From Adiantum capillus-veneris (lineage: Eukaryota > Streptophyta > Polypodiopsida > Polypodiales > Pteridaceae): DNA of 64,000 nucleotides. The notes under the pieces are model-generated. The model did no database searches, was not told the DNA's origin, and saw only the letters and a program-made list of their open reading frames with translations. This document shows, piece by piece, positions 36,234 to 48,873 of the stretch; the first letter of the stretch is position 1, and each line of letters begins with the position of its first letter. A program made the translations under genes and the position numbers. Where the stretch lies: positions 89,306,881 to 89,370,880 of the forward strand of contig CM043957.1 of NCBI GenBank assembly GCA_014529385.2, read 5' to 3'.

Positions 36234-37012
36234 TCAATGCTTTCGTGTTGACAAGTACACACCAAGGACATAATTTGTCTCAGAATCACTATACTGATTT
36301 ACAATTGTGTTGTATGTATAGACTCTCTTATCTCTTGCATACAACCATCCTACCAACCATGGAATTATGGTTCTCTGCAAGAAGTTTTGAAGTTGCTCGG
36401 AAGTTTGCCTCCACATCTTTGGAAATATAAGATATGTCCCTGGCATGTTCCACATCACCCTATATGGAGTGTCATCAAAAATTAAGGTATTGTTTGCATC
36501 CAAATCCTCAAATATCTTCCAAATATCACTCAATTTTTTGTGATAAACCCTTGTAAATCCCAACATGATATTTGGATTTTGGCAATTTTTGTTACTTATA
36601 AACACCTTGAACTTGGTATACTGCTCAGAAAAACATTTTTGTGTGATGCGTTGCACCCTTGTTAAGTTATAGCAACTCCATATCCATAGCTCAAAGTAAT
36701 CAGCACAAAAATCCAAAAAACTTTGTGCATCTGGTCGCACCACATGATAAACTTCATCTTTATCCTCCACAAGTCGCATGTGTTGAGCCCAAGATGGCAT
36801 AGAATCTCCATGTTTCATTTCAATTGTCTTGAGAAGTAACCCCTCTAGATCCAAGATAAGTACTCTTTTGATGTCCTTGAAAGCAAGTGGTAGGTGATAA
36901 GGAGGTGATTCATTCCTTGGACAAGGTCCTGGAGGAGGTTGGATGGGTGAATCAATAGTTTTCTTCAATTTATGCCAGCATATAGCCAATCCATTTTTCT
37001 GTAATGGTTCTG
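36234..37012 (-). CDS. FCP1/NIF-type phosphatase-like protein, last exon (paralogue 1)
   Basis: The exon opens after a splice acceptor (AATTTCAG) at 37012 and ends at TGA 36234-36236, giving about 258 residues. HAD-fold FCP1/SCP landmarks: LILDLEGLLL (residues 44-53 from the internal ATG), WIWSC, and LIFDDTPY (DD at 172-173). The family nucleophile motif is DxDGT; here it reads DLEG, with the second, acid/base Asp changed to Glu and the Thr to Leu. Catalysis is therefore doubtful. No frameshift or stop is seen. The 5' exons are not identified, and the upstream intron is filled with satellite. Paralogue 2 lies at 42874. Confidence 0.75.
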
Positions 37013-37259
37013 AAATTAAAGAACAAGAACACTTAATGCAAACACAACAATAGACATGAGTTTTACATTGTCTACCCTAAGGTTTTATTAGATACCAAAA
37101 TCCATCTATGATCTACTCATTAATAGAAAGAAAGTCAAATTAAAATCCTGACTCTTTTTTATGCTACACTCTCTCTTAGTCTCAATACCATGGAGTTCAA
37201 CTAGACTTAAGTCAACTAATAACTACTACTTGTTGTTAAAGGTATGCTTGAAGTGCATA

Positions 37260-40200
37260 AGGCTTAACCAATGCTCTAGTGTAGAATGGGTATTTAGGTC
37301 TCAAGGTCTACCACTTATCCGAGCAAAGATCCATTTAGATATGGAAACCCAATTTTTCTTAATATAATGATATAGAGTGGACAAGTGGTGAATCCTGAGA
37401 CCAAACCAATCATGCTACTAGGGATAATAGGTTGGACAAGTGGTGGACCTTGAATGTAAACCCCCCATGTACAAAGTATCAGGGGTTTTGGGTATTTCAA
37501 TCGACTCTAGCATCTTCGAGACATGGTGGAGCTTACTTCTCTCCATGTTTCAATGGAGTCTATCTTGGATAAATGGTGGAGCATCATTCTCTCCATGTTT
37601 CAATGGATCCTAGCTTAGACAAGTGGGGGACGTTTGTTTCTCTCTATGTTTGAACAGATTTAGCTTGGACAAGTGGTGGACCTTGGAACAAAATCCCCAT
37701 GTAAAACATATCATGGACATTACAAGTGGTGAGAAAAAATACCATTCAATATATAACCTTATAGGTTGGACAAGTGGTGGACCTTAACACCCAATTATTA
37801 TTAATATAATGACATAGAGTGGACAAGTGGTGAATCTTGCGACCAAACCTACTAGGAAAAGTAGGTTGGACAAGTGGTGGACCTTGAATGCAAACCCCCC
37901 ATGTACAAAATATCACTCATGCTACTAGGAATAATTTGGTATTAAGGTCCATGTTTCAATGGAGCCTAGCTTGGAAAAGTGGTGGACCTTTGTTTCTCTC
38001 TATGTTTCAATAGAATTAGCTTGGACAAGTGGTGAACCTTGGAACAAAACCCCCATGTAAAGCATGTCATGGGCATTACAAGTGGTGAGAAAAAATACCA
38101 TTCAAGGTATAACCTTATAGGCTGGACAAGTGGTGGACCTTAGCACCCAATTCCTCTTATTATAATGATAGAGTGGAAAAGTGGTGAATTGTGAGACCAA
38201 ACCTACTAGGGATAATAGGGTGGACAAATGGTTGACCTTGAATGTAAATCATCCATGTACAAAATATCATGGGTTTTGCGTATTTCAATGGAGCCTAGCA
38301 TCTAGGAGACATGGTGGAACTTACTTATGTCCATGTTTTAATGGAGCCTATCTAGGAGAAATGGTGAAGGTTCCTTCTCTCCATGTTTCAATGGAGCCTA
38401 GCTTGGATAAGTCGTGGACCTTTGTTTCTCTCTATGTTTAAATATGGTTAGCTTGGACAATTGGTGGATCTTGGACTGAAACTCCCATGTAAAACATATC
38501 ATGGGCATTTCAAGTGGCGAGAAAGGATACCATTTAAGATATAACCTTATAGGTTGGACAAGTGGTGGACCTTAACACAATATAATGACATAGAGTGTAC
38601 AAGTGGTGAATCTTGAAACCAAACCACTCATGCTACTAGGGATAATAGGTTAAACAAGTGGGGGGCCTTGAAATAAAACCCCCTAGAGTGTTTCAATGGA
38701 GCCTAGCTTGGAAACATGGTAAAGCTTGCTTCTCTCCATGTTTCAATGCAGCCTATCTTGGATAAATGGTGGAGCATCATTCTCTCCATGTTTCAATGGA
38801 GCCTAGCTTGGACAAGTGGTGGACCTTTATTTCTCTCTATGTTTGAATAGAGTTATCTTGGAAAATTGGTGGACCTTGGAACAAAACCCCCATGTAAAAC
38901 ATATCATGGGCATTACAAGTGGTGAGAAAAAAATACCATTTAATATATAACCTTATAGGTTGGACAAGTGGTGGACCTTAACACCCAATTATTCTTAATA
39001 TAATGACATAGAGTGGATAAGTGGTGAACTTGGGATCAAACTTACTAGGGCAATAGGTTGGACAAGTGGTGGACCTTGAATGTAAACCCCCCATGTACAA
39101 AATATCACTCATGCTACTAGAAATAATTTGGTATTAAGGTCCATGTTTCAATGCAACCTAGCTTGGAAAAGTGGTGGGCCTTTGTTTCTCTCTATGTTTC
39201 AATAGATTTAGCTTGGACAAGTGGTGGACCTTGGAACAAAACCCCCATGTAAATCATGTCATGGGCATTACAAGTGGTGAGAAAAAATACCATTCAAGCT
39301 ATAACATTATAGGTTGGACAAGTGGTGGACCTTAACACCCAATTCCTCTTAATATAATGACATAGAGTGGACAAGTGGTGAATCATGAGACCAAACCTAC
39401 TAGGGATAATAGATTGGACAAGTGGTGAACCTTGAATGTAAACCCCCCATGTACAAAATATTATGGGTATTGGGTATTTCAATGGAGCCTAGCAACTTGG
39501 AGACATGGTGGAGCTTATTTCTCTCCATGTTTCAATGGAGCCTATCTAGGAGAAACATTGGAGGTTCCTTCTCTCCATGTTTCAATGAGCCTAGCTTGGA
39601 CAAGTGGTGGACCTTTCTTTCTCTATATATTTTAATAGTGTTATCTTGGACAAGTGGTGGACCTTGGAATGAAACCCCCATGTAAAGCATATCATGGGCA
39701 TTTCAAGTGGTGAGAAAGGATACCATTTAAAATATAACCTTATAGGTTGGACAAGTGGTGGACCTTAACACATAGTTCTTCTTAATATAATGACATAGAG
39801 TGTACAAGTGGTGAATCTTGAGACCAAACCACTCGTGCTACTAGGGATAATAGGTTGGACAAGTGGTGGACCTTGAATGTAAACCCCTCATGTACAAAAT
39901 TATGGGTTTAGGGTATTTCAATGGATCTTAGCTTGGAGACATGGTGGAGATTGCTTCTCTCAATGTTTCAATGGAACCTATCTTGGAGAAATGGTGGATC
40001 ATCCTTCTCTCCATGTTTCAATGGAGCATACCTTGGACAAGTGGTGGACCTTTGCTTCTCTCTATGTTTCAATAGAGTTATAAGCTTGGACAAGTGGTGG
40101 GTCTTGGAACAAAACCCCTTTGTAAAACATAGCATGGACATTACAAGTGATAAGGAAAAATATCATTCAAGATATAACCTTACACGTTGGAAAAGTGGTG

Positions 40201-41950
40201 ATGGACCTTGACAAGTGGTGAAGGATACCATTTAAGATATACCCTTATAGGTTGGACAAGTGGTGGACCTTAACACCCAGTTATTCTTAATATAATGACA
40301 TAGAGTGGATAAGTGGTGAATCTTAAGACCAAACCACTCATTCTACTAGGTATAATACGTTAGAGAAGTGGTAGACCTTGAATGTAAACACCCCATGTAC
40401 AAAATATCATGGTTTTAGGGTGTTTCAATGGAGCCTAGAATCTTGGAGACATGGTAGATCTTGATTTTTTCCATGTTTGAATGGCACCTATCTTGGAAAA
40501 ATGATGGAGGTTACTTCTCTCCATGCTTCAATGGAGCCTAGCTTTGACAAGTGGTGAACCTTTACTTCTCTCTATGTTTGAATAGAGTTCGCTTGGACAA
40601 GTGGTGGACCTTTGCTTCTCTCTATGTTTGAATAGAGTTAGCTTGGACAAGTGGTGGACCTTGGAATGAAACCCCCATGTAAAACATATCATGGGCATTT
40701 CAAGTGGTGAGAAAAGATACCATTTAAGATATAACCTTATAGGTTGGACAAGTGGTGGACCTTAATACATAGTTCTTCCTAATATAATGACATAGAGTGT
40801 ACAAGTGGTGTATCTTGAGACCAAACCACTCGTGCTACTAGGGATAATAGGTTAGACAAGTGGTGGGCCTTGAAATAAAACCCCCCATGTACAAAATAAA
40901 ATGGGTTTAGGGCATTTAAATGGATCCTAGCTTGGAGACATGGTGGAGCTTTCTTCTCTCCATGTTTCAATGAAGCCTATCTTGGAGAAATGGTGGAGCA
41001 TCCTTCTCTCCATGTTTCAATATAGCTTAGCTTGGACAAGTGGTGGATCTTTGGTTCTCTCTATGTTTCAATAGAGTTAGCTTGGACAAGTGGTGGACAT
41101 TGAAACAAAACTCCCATGTAAAACATATCATGGGTAGTTCAAGTTGTGAGAAAAAAAACCATTTAAAATATAACCTTATAGGTTGGACAAGTGGTGGACC
41201 TTAACACCCAATCCTTATTAATACAATGACATAGAGTGGACAGGTGGTGAATCTTGAGACCAAAGCTATCAAGCTACTAGGGATACTAGGTTGGACAAGT
41301 GGTGGATCTTGAATGTACATCCCCTATGTACAAAATATCATGGGTTTAGGGTGTTTCGATGGAGTCTAGCATATTGGAGACATGGTGGAGCTTGCTTCGC
41401 TCCATGTTTCAAGTGGTGGACCTTCAATTATTTTTCCATACCTAGTTTAGACAACCCATACACTTTGCAACTCTAAAGGTTGGACGAGTGGTGGAGATTT
41501 GTTTATTTCCATGTTTTAATGGATCCTAGCTTGGACAAGTGGTGGACCTTGGAAAAAAGTCCCCCCTGTACAACATAGCTGAGTTTTTTCATGTTTTAAT
41601 GGAAGAGAGATTCGACAAATGGTGGAGCTTGCTTATCTCCATGTGGATTTTAGAACTAGCTTGGACAAGTGGTGGAGCTTTTCTTTTCTACTCTTCATAA
41701 TACAATGATGTATAGGTTGGTTACATGATGAATCTTACGGCCAAACCTCCCATATTACTAGAGATGATAGGTTGGACAAGTGGTCAACCTTCTATCATTT
41801 CTCCATGCCTATAATTAGACAATTAGTAGAACTAGCATCTTTCTATGTTGTCTAGAGCTGAGCTTGGACAAGTAGTGGACCTTGCTACTCTCTTCCCTTG
41901 GTTTACTAGTTTGAAGACTCATTATATATACTTGCTTAGATCTATATAAT
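37260..41950 (-). repeat. Higher-order satellite array, inverted orientation
   Basis: Tandem units of about 440 bp and shorter forms of about 360 bp, built from monomers carrying GGACAAGTGGTGGACC. Recurrent marks are ATGTAAAACATATCATGGGC, TTCAATGGAGCCTAGC, and a row of C before ATGTAC. It is the reverse complement of the unit at 59.5-64 kb. It lies between two FCP1-like exons, probably in an intron or short intergenic space. Confidence 0.92.
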
Positions 41951-42873
41951 TACTCATTAGTTAGGTTACAAGTAGGTATGTAATTTGTTAGCCTCAAGGG
42001 ACTTTGAATATTGAATAGTAAGAAAGTCAAGTGCTAGTTTGAAGATCTTTTGCTTATCTAAACTACACTCTAACTCAACAATAAATCTCTTAAGTTCCAC
42101 GAATTGTCCTATCTAGGCTCCAAAAGAGTCTTAATTGGTTTGTGCTAGATTCTAACTTCCTTGATGGGGTAGAATCCTAGAAAAATGAGGCACTATAAGT
42201 TTTACCTTAGCTCAAATGGATTTTCACTTAAACTAGACTGCAATTTGGCACTCTAGTATCTTTTTCTTGATGGAGTTTAACACTAGATACATAGTAGTGA
42301 TATTTAAGCTTCATGTCTCTTCACTTGATCGAGATATGAGACCATACTTTCAAGGTCACCACTTGTCTTACCTAAAGACCAATGTGAGACATGGGAGCAA
42401 GAAAGCCATTCGATATTGTTTTAAGGACTATTACATAGACAATCAATAACTTAAGTAAAGCAAAAAGACTTGGATCTTTCACAATTAATAACTTAAGTAA
42501 AGTCAAAAAGACTTGGATCTTTGACAGTTTTTTTCAAACTAAAAAAGCACAATCTCATGCTAACAAAACTATAAATCACAATTGAAAGTTTTGAACGAGA
42601 AAAAGATCAGCAATCTTATAAGAAGGATACTTTTCATTTCATTTGATGATTACAAACTAAAAGAAAGTCTCTCAAGAAATTGATAAACAAAAAATGTAGG
42701 TGACTGCTTCATTATTTTGAGCAAACATATCAAAATCTCTATTGATTGAGCTCCATCTAGTAGTATCCTTTGTAAGATCCTGCAGGAAGGAATAAAAAGA
42801 AAGATTTGTTAGATACCATGCACATGAGTGTTCAAGTATGTGTATCAAGAATATATGACATGTCACTAGTACC
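41951..42873. other. 3' flank of FCP1-like paralogue 2
   Basis: No gene called. A splice acceptor (CCTTCCTGCAG) near 42781 on the minus strand, facing GTACTAG at about 42871, could remove an intron just after the stop codon or extend the protein by about 35 codons. Confidence 0.4.
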
Positions 42874-44072
42874 TTAGGGTTGCTTTCTATCCAGCCTTAG
42901 AAGATTGTTCTCAGCTTTCACCTTATTTATATAAGCCTTTGCTGTGGTTGCCTTCAAAACTCCTTTTGTGTTACAACCCAATTGCCTAGCTAAAGTGGTC
43001 AATTGTGACGCCTTCATGCTTTCAATGGGTGTACGCTCCTTTGCTAAGATCTCTTGTATTTGGGCTCTTCTCATTTCATTGCGGTGGCTTGTGTCACTTG
43101 CATTTTCAATGATAGTTTCATCCCTGTCACCTTTTGCAGGTGGTATTCTTCTTGTAAAGAACACCTTAGCTGACCAAACATCATTTTTTTGCTTCCAATA
43201 CTCCATGATTTGTTTGTATTCACTATCATTTGTCACTATAGGTTGTCCATAACGATTAGAAGAAATTAAATCACGCACATCCCTTCTCTCATCAAGCTGA
43301 ATCAAGTATGGCAGTAGCTCCTCCAAGAGCATATTGTCAACCATCTTCTCAGCATCAAATTGTGGTGGAAAAATGCAATTGTTTGCTGGTGAAATACATC
43401 CCTTGTAAGGAGAGTCATCAATAAGCACTGTTCTTTGTGGATCACATTCAAACCCCATGGCAATTTTGGCTAGAGGCTTGAACATTGCCTCAACGTTTGG
43501 ATTGTCGGGTCTAAACAATTTTTGAGTTTGAGCGGTGTAGCAAACATCTTGCGAACAAATTGCAAAGAAAGGCAATGTATCCTCAGCTAAGTTGTTTAGT
43601 GCTGCAAGGATTTGATACACATTATTCCTAGTAGCTGTCGACCAAATTGCAACATTAAACCTCTGTAAAATAGTCTTCAAGAATTGGATGCAACCTGGCC
43701 TGAGTATAATATATCTTTTTGAATCCATTTGCACTGAGTTGTGGTGTGAGGATGGTTGAGGGGAACGTTTCAACAATAGACCATTTAAATCCAATATAAT
43801 TGTAAGCATGGATTTCTCAACATCTACGCTACATGACGTAGTACCAATTGGCAATAGCTCGTGAGTGGACTTTTCAGTCTCTTTTGATGTATGTTGCATT
43901 TTTGAAGCATCGATTTCTTGGTTCTCATTATTGGAAGCTTGCTCAAGTTGCACAACACTAGACTCTAGTATAGAAATATCATCCATCTTGGGCACTTTAG
44001 AAACCATAGAATCTATGGATTCTATAGTTGTTGACTGAACCATAGGAGCATTATCCATCCCAGTTTGTGAAT
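42874..44072 (-). CDS. FCP1/NIF-type phosphatase-like protein with SAP-like tail (paralogue 2)
   Basis: The exon starts after an acceptor (TTTTCTTAG) at 44072; an ATG follows at codon 6 (MDNAPMVQ). A low-complexity N-terminus of about 90 residues precedes the HAD domain: IILDLNGLLLK, AIWSTATRNN, VLIDDSPYKG (DD at 224-225 of the open frame), then a region rich in charged residues. The C-terminal 45 residues (MKASQLTTLARQLGC, ATTAKAYINKV) resemble a SAP-type DNA-binding helix pair. The nucleophile motif is DLNG, so the acid/base Asp is Asn. It ends at TAA 42874-42876. The frame is intact over 400 codons, unlike its neighbours, which suggests it is or was recently functional. Confidence 0.75.
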
Positions 44073-44714
44073 CTAAGAAAACACACACACAAATGGTATC
44101 TCAAAACCACTAGAATTTTATTCACCATATTTATATGTAGAACTCCTAGTAAGAAATTTATTTAAGGTAAAGTCGTTGTTAGAATCCTTGCAACCATTTT
44201 CAGCATTCGTACACCAAACACCACTTGTCTAAAATACAATCTACTAACTCAACATTTTCCATCCTACACTTTATTAAAGATGAGTACTTAAAGTGAAAAC
44301 TAAAAGCCACCCTTGTTGAGGAAACATGGATACAAGGTCCACCAAATGTCCAACCTAGACTACAAGAAAACAATTAGAGATTTGGCTTAGATTTGGATTC
44401 AAAGGCCACCACTTATTCAAGTAAGATAACTCCACTTGTTTAAGACAGTAATGTTTGAAGCCCCACCACTTGTCCAACCTAGACATTGATTAAATTTTGG
44501 TAAGATTTATCACAAATCTAGAGTAGAATCAAGATTCTATGGCCAAGGTAGTCAAATAAGTTAGACAACACACAAAGCATAAGAGCACTCTAGATTCTCG
44601 TTGAGCATAAACTAAACAATAATCAAATGTTATATTCACTTGAGATTTCATCCATGAAAAATGAAAATGATGCATGTACTTGAGATTTCCATCCATGTAC
44701 AATACTTTACAATG
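44073..44714. other. Spacer with scattered satellite monomers
   Basis: Three or four isolated CCACCACTTGTCCAACCT-type monomers at 44330-44490; otherwise no gene. Confidence 0.6.
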
Positions 44715-45271
44715 TCAAGTAAAGTTATAGTCAACAAACAACTCTTCTCCTGCTTCAACTTGACAAATAGTCTCAATGCATACATGGCCATATTCTTCTG
44801 ACTTGATGTGTGAACAGGTGCATTTATGCCAAGGTGGCAAATTTGGATCAAATGTATAGCGTACGTTGGGACAGACATTTGTACTATGAGAACTATTTAT
44901 ATAGCCCGACACGTTTCCTTCTTCTACACAACCAATAATGTATGATTGATCTTCCTCTTCTTCTATGTTTGGATCCTCTAGAAGAGAATATTTATAAGCT
45001 CTTGGAAATATTTTGCATATCTTTTTCCAGTCTTGAAATCTATACTTATGCCCTCCATAGTTTAGAATAGTCAAACCACTTTCCAGGGTAGTATGCACAA
45101 ATAGCCCATAACCAGCTCCTTCAATACATGAAAGTCGCACTTCAAAATCCACACCGTTAATATGGAAAATTACATCTTTGGGAATAGGAAAAGTTGGTGT
45201 CCCAAAAGGATCTTCATGCCAATCATAGTGTGAAATACATCTAGTTTTTATATCACTTAACTCCTTTGTGT
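44715..45271 (-). CDS. SET-domain exon (C-terminal exon of ParB-SET gene)
   Basis: The exon begins after a strong acceptor (TTTTTTTGCAG) and ends at TGA 44715-44717, about 185 codons. SET landmarks: GAGYGLFVHTTLESG (SAM-binding N-part), SGYINSSHSTNVCPN (N-x-x-H variant) and EAGEELFVDYNF (G-E-E-L..D-Y). SET enzymes methylate lysines, usually on histones. No pre- or post-SET cysteine cluster is seen. Its start needs one base from the preceding exon. The exon ending at 47863 leaves one base over, so the two are phase-compatible; this is why I place the SET domain at the C-terminus of the ParB-like gene. Confidence 0.7.
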
Positions 45272-45339
45272 CTGCAAAAAAAAGAAAATATTATGCATAA
45301 AATAATGACAATATCAAAGAAAGATATCATTATTTTATA

Positions 45340-47340
45340 GTCCAATAGGTCCATTGTATGGAAGAATTAGAGTGCCTCTTACATGGTGCCTCCAGGGTTT
45401 CCAAAAAATAAAATCATTGGAAAAAAAAGGCCACTGTGTCTCCAATCTATTGCCCATTTGAAGCATAGAGAGAACCAAGGTCCACCACTTGTCCAAGCTA
45501 GACATGGAGCATTGACACAAGATCCAACACTTATCCAAGAACCCTATAGTATATGTGGTAACATGGGATGCATTGATGCAAAAAAAGTAGTCTAGCCTCC
45601 TCATCCATCTCTTTTTTCTCGTAGCCTAGAGGGATTAGTTTCAAGGTCTATCACTAGTCAAAAACTACACATAGAACATTGATACAAGGTTCCACCACAT
45701 GTGAAACCTATCATCTCTAGTAGCATGGATGGTTTGATATCAAGGTTCACTGTGTGTCCTACCTATACTCTATTGTAGCATAGAGATTCTGGTTTGGTGG
45801 TACTACACTTGTCCAAACTTGGCTTGTTGTTGATATCTGGAGGTAATCAAGGGTCCTCCACTTGTCCAAGTTAGGCATATAAAACAATTGCAAGGTCCAC
45901 CATGTGTACAACATATGATTGATTATAGCATGCATGGTCTTATTTCATGGGCAACCATCTTCTCTCCAACATGTGTCCAACCTCGGCTCCATTGAAGCAT
46001 AGAGAGAAGCAAGGTCCACCACTTATCAAAGCTATTATTTTCTCCCAGTGCTTTCAAAACCCATAATACGTTGTACATGGGGGGGGGATTCTTGTTTCAA
46101 GGTCCACCACTTGGCTAAGGTTGGATCCATTGAAACATAAAGAGAAGCAAGCTCTACCATATGTCCAAGCTAGGTGCCATTGAAACATGAAAACCCCATA
46201 ATATGTTGTATTCGGGGGGTTTTTTCACGGTCTACCACTTGTCTAAGCTATGGTCCATTGGAAAATGGAGAGAATCAAAGCTCCACCACTTTTCTAAGCT
46301 AGGATCCATTGAAACATGGAGAGAAGCAAGCTCCATTGTTTGTCTAAGCTAGGCTCCATTGGAACATGGAGAAAACAAGCTCCACCACTTGCCTATTATT
46401 GCATAGAGATTCTGGTTTGAAGGTCCACCACTTGTCCAACCTTGCCTTCATGTATGGAGATAATAAAGAGTGCAATGCTTCTCTAAGCTAGGGACATAAA
46501 AGAGTTTCAAGGTCCGCTACATATACGATCTATGATGGGTTGTAGCATGGGAGGTTTCATTTTAAGGTTGACCACTTCTCCAGCTCCGCTTGTCCAACCT
46601 CAGATCCATTGAAGAATGGAGAATAAAGGTGTACCAACTCTCCAAAATAGGCAAGAAAATCTCTATAAAACCCATGAATTGTTAATATATGCTATGCTGT
46701 GGAGTTTTGTTTGAAGGTCCACTCCTTATCCAAGCTACAATCCATTGAAGCATGGAAATAAGTAAGATATATCTATAGTCCAAGATAGGATCCATTGAAA
46801 CATAGAGAGAATCAAGGTCCACCACTTGTCCAAGCTATGCATGGGTAATTGATATAAGGACCACTACATTTTCACCTATACTATGCTCTATCATGGATGG
46901 TTTCATATACCACCAATTTTCCAACCTATTTAGTAGGTTGTATTATGGGGGTTTGGTTTCAAGGTACTTCACTTGTCTAAGGTGGGTTCCATTGAACCAT
47001 GGAGAGAAACAATGTCTACCACTTGTCCGAAATATGCTCCTTTAAAACATAAAAGCAAGGTCCACCACTTGTCCAAGCTAATGTTTCTCTCCATTGAAGC
47101 ATGGAGAGAAACAAGGTCTACCACCTGTCCAAAATATGCTCCATTGAAACATAAAAGCAAGGTCCACCACTTGTCCAAGCTAATATAACAAATGGGTGTT
47201 GGTTACAAGGTGTACCATGACACTTGTCTAAACTAGTCTCCATGCAAGGTCCACCACATGTCCAAGCTATATGATCTTGGTTTGAAGGTCTACCACACCT
47301 CTTGAAATTAGGATCCATGTAAGGTCCACCTTTTGTCAAG
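45340..47340 (+). repeat. Satellite array, degenerate, in intron
   Basis: Monomers with AAGGTCCACCACTTGTCC in the same orientation as the 59.5-64 kb array. They are more diverged, without a clean higher-order period. At 46973-47190 a 116-bp block is duplicated (GGTCTACCAC... AAAACATAAAAGCAAGGTCC). It fills the proposed intron between the ParB-like and SET exons. Confidence 0.88.
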
Positions 47341-47862
47341 CTATGCCTTTAGTGAGTACTAAAACTAAGTAAATTGCAGTACTTAAATACCTTTCCAAGC
47401 TCATTAAGATTTTGGTCTCTAAGGCCACCACCATATGTCTAATCTATGCTCTAATTGATTACTTATGCTAGTTCTCAAAGTCCAAACATAAACTCCCTTC
47501 TAGCAAGGTTAGTTTAAATTTAGGCTCCAGCACCTGTCTAAGCTAGGTTAAATTTATGAAGCATCACCATTTAACCATGCTATGATCTAATGTATCATAT
47601 CAAGGGGGTATTGATAAAAGTTCCAAAACTTATTGAGTTCAAGCTCTTAAGTAATTAAGTCTTTGTGAGTATTAAATGTTATAGTTTTAGTCTAAAGATC
47701 CACCATTCAAAAACTCAAGTAATTTATTATTTACATTCAAACCTTGAATGCTTGAGATAAAAAATACAAACTCAATCAATACTATATAAAGCAAAATCTA
47801 ACATTAAGAGTATCAAATCAGTAACAAGAAACACTAACATACACAAGAAACTCAAAACATAC
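47341..47862. other. Intron sequence next to donor site
   Basis: Low-repeat AT-rich sequence; minus-strand donor GTATGT at 47862-47857. Confidence 0.5.
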
Positions 47863-48868
47863 GTGTCTCCATTTCCAAAAAGTCCTCCATTGACAGAGGA
47901 TGTTGTTGTTGTTATTCTTCTTCTCTTTGTGGAGAGCACTCCTCTGTAACAGGCACAATTTCATCTGATTGCGAAGTGGATTGTTGAAGTCCAGCCCATT
48001 TTTCTATATCTTCATGAGACTTAGCAAAGTCTAGCAGCATGGTCTCCACGTTTTTTGCCTCCTCCACACTATCAATTAAGCATATAACTTCTTTTTTCTG
48101 TTGTATTCCTTCTTGTGCAACCAAGGAGCCATCACCAAAAACATCAACAAGCTTGCGGTCTTCAAAACAATATGTACGAATGTAGTGCTTGACCAAAGCT
48201 CTTTTTTTGGCCTCCAAATATTGCAAATCTCACATATCGTTATCTGCTACTTGAAGAAGAGAACAATCAATTGGCATGGGATGTTCCTCTGATCTTCTTC
48301 TCATGTCTTCAAATGCATTGCCTTGTCCCAAGAAGGCAATAACTGTTAGGAATTGAATTGCTCCTTTGCAAGGAGCTGATGGAAAGTGATGCAATGCACC
48401 ACAACAATGGTAGCTCAGATTATCTCCCATGGCGTGAAAGGCACATTGTAATTTTGTGAAGTTAGTGAAATCCACAAATGCAAGAAAGACAAATCCAGGA
48501 TCTGTTGACCCTCCAGCAATAGCCAAGATCCCATCCAAAGCATTGTTCAATGTCTCCTCACTCTACTTCAAATTGCCTCCAACGTTTTTTTTCATATCTA
48601 AAACACATAAGCCAATAGGCACTCTATTATTGAAGTGGCGCATCAAGTAGAGATTGCCTTCCATTTGTAGGCTCACCACATAGATTGACCATGGCAAATC
48701 TCTAGGCTCAGTTTTCTCCTTTTGAAGGTGAATTGCCCATTGCATGTATTTTATTGCTCCATCTGGAAAAGTCATTTTCTTTGTTCCACGCGTCAAACTA
48801 GATTTGATCCATTCCTCGCATAGCATTAAAATTGTTTTATAAACAACATCATTGATGTTATACATTTT
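47863..48868 (-). pseudogene. ParB-SET gene, exon 2 part b (after chromovirus insertion)
   Basis: One frame from the target duplication leftward (VKMYNINDVVYKTILMLCEEW) to the donor at 47862, about 335 codons. It is broken by TAG at 48563, TGA at 48230 and TAA at 47912. Each is one C-to-T change from a sense codon (CAG, CGA, CAA), and the last sits inside a Gln run. I recognise no domain; the middle is Cys/His-rich (SYHCCGALHHFPSAPC). It joins in frame to 57764-58133 when element C and one duplication are removed. Confidence 0.65.
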
Positions 48869-48873
48869 GACCA
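48869..48873. repeat. Target-site duplication of chromovirus C (left)
   Basis: GACCA, repeated at 57759-57763. Confidence 0.95.

Noticed and set aside
42672-42866. Separate 64-codon minus-strand gene after FCP1-like copy 2
   Set aside because: More likely 3' untranslated sequence or an alternative last exon; no domain and no independent start signal.
33827-47340. 60-100 codon ORFs in the satellite (KWWTL-type peptides)
   Set aside because: The same peptide recurs with each repeat and also on the other strand; no start context or domain.
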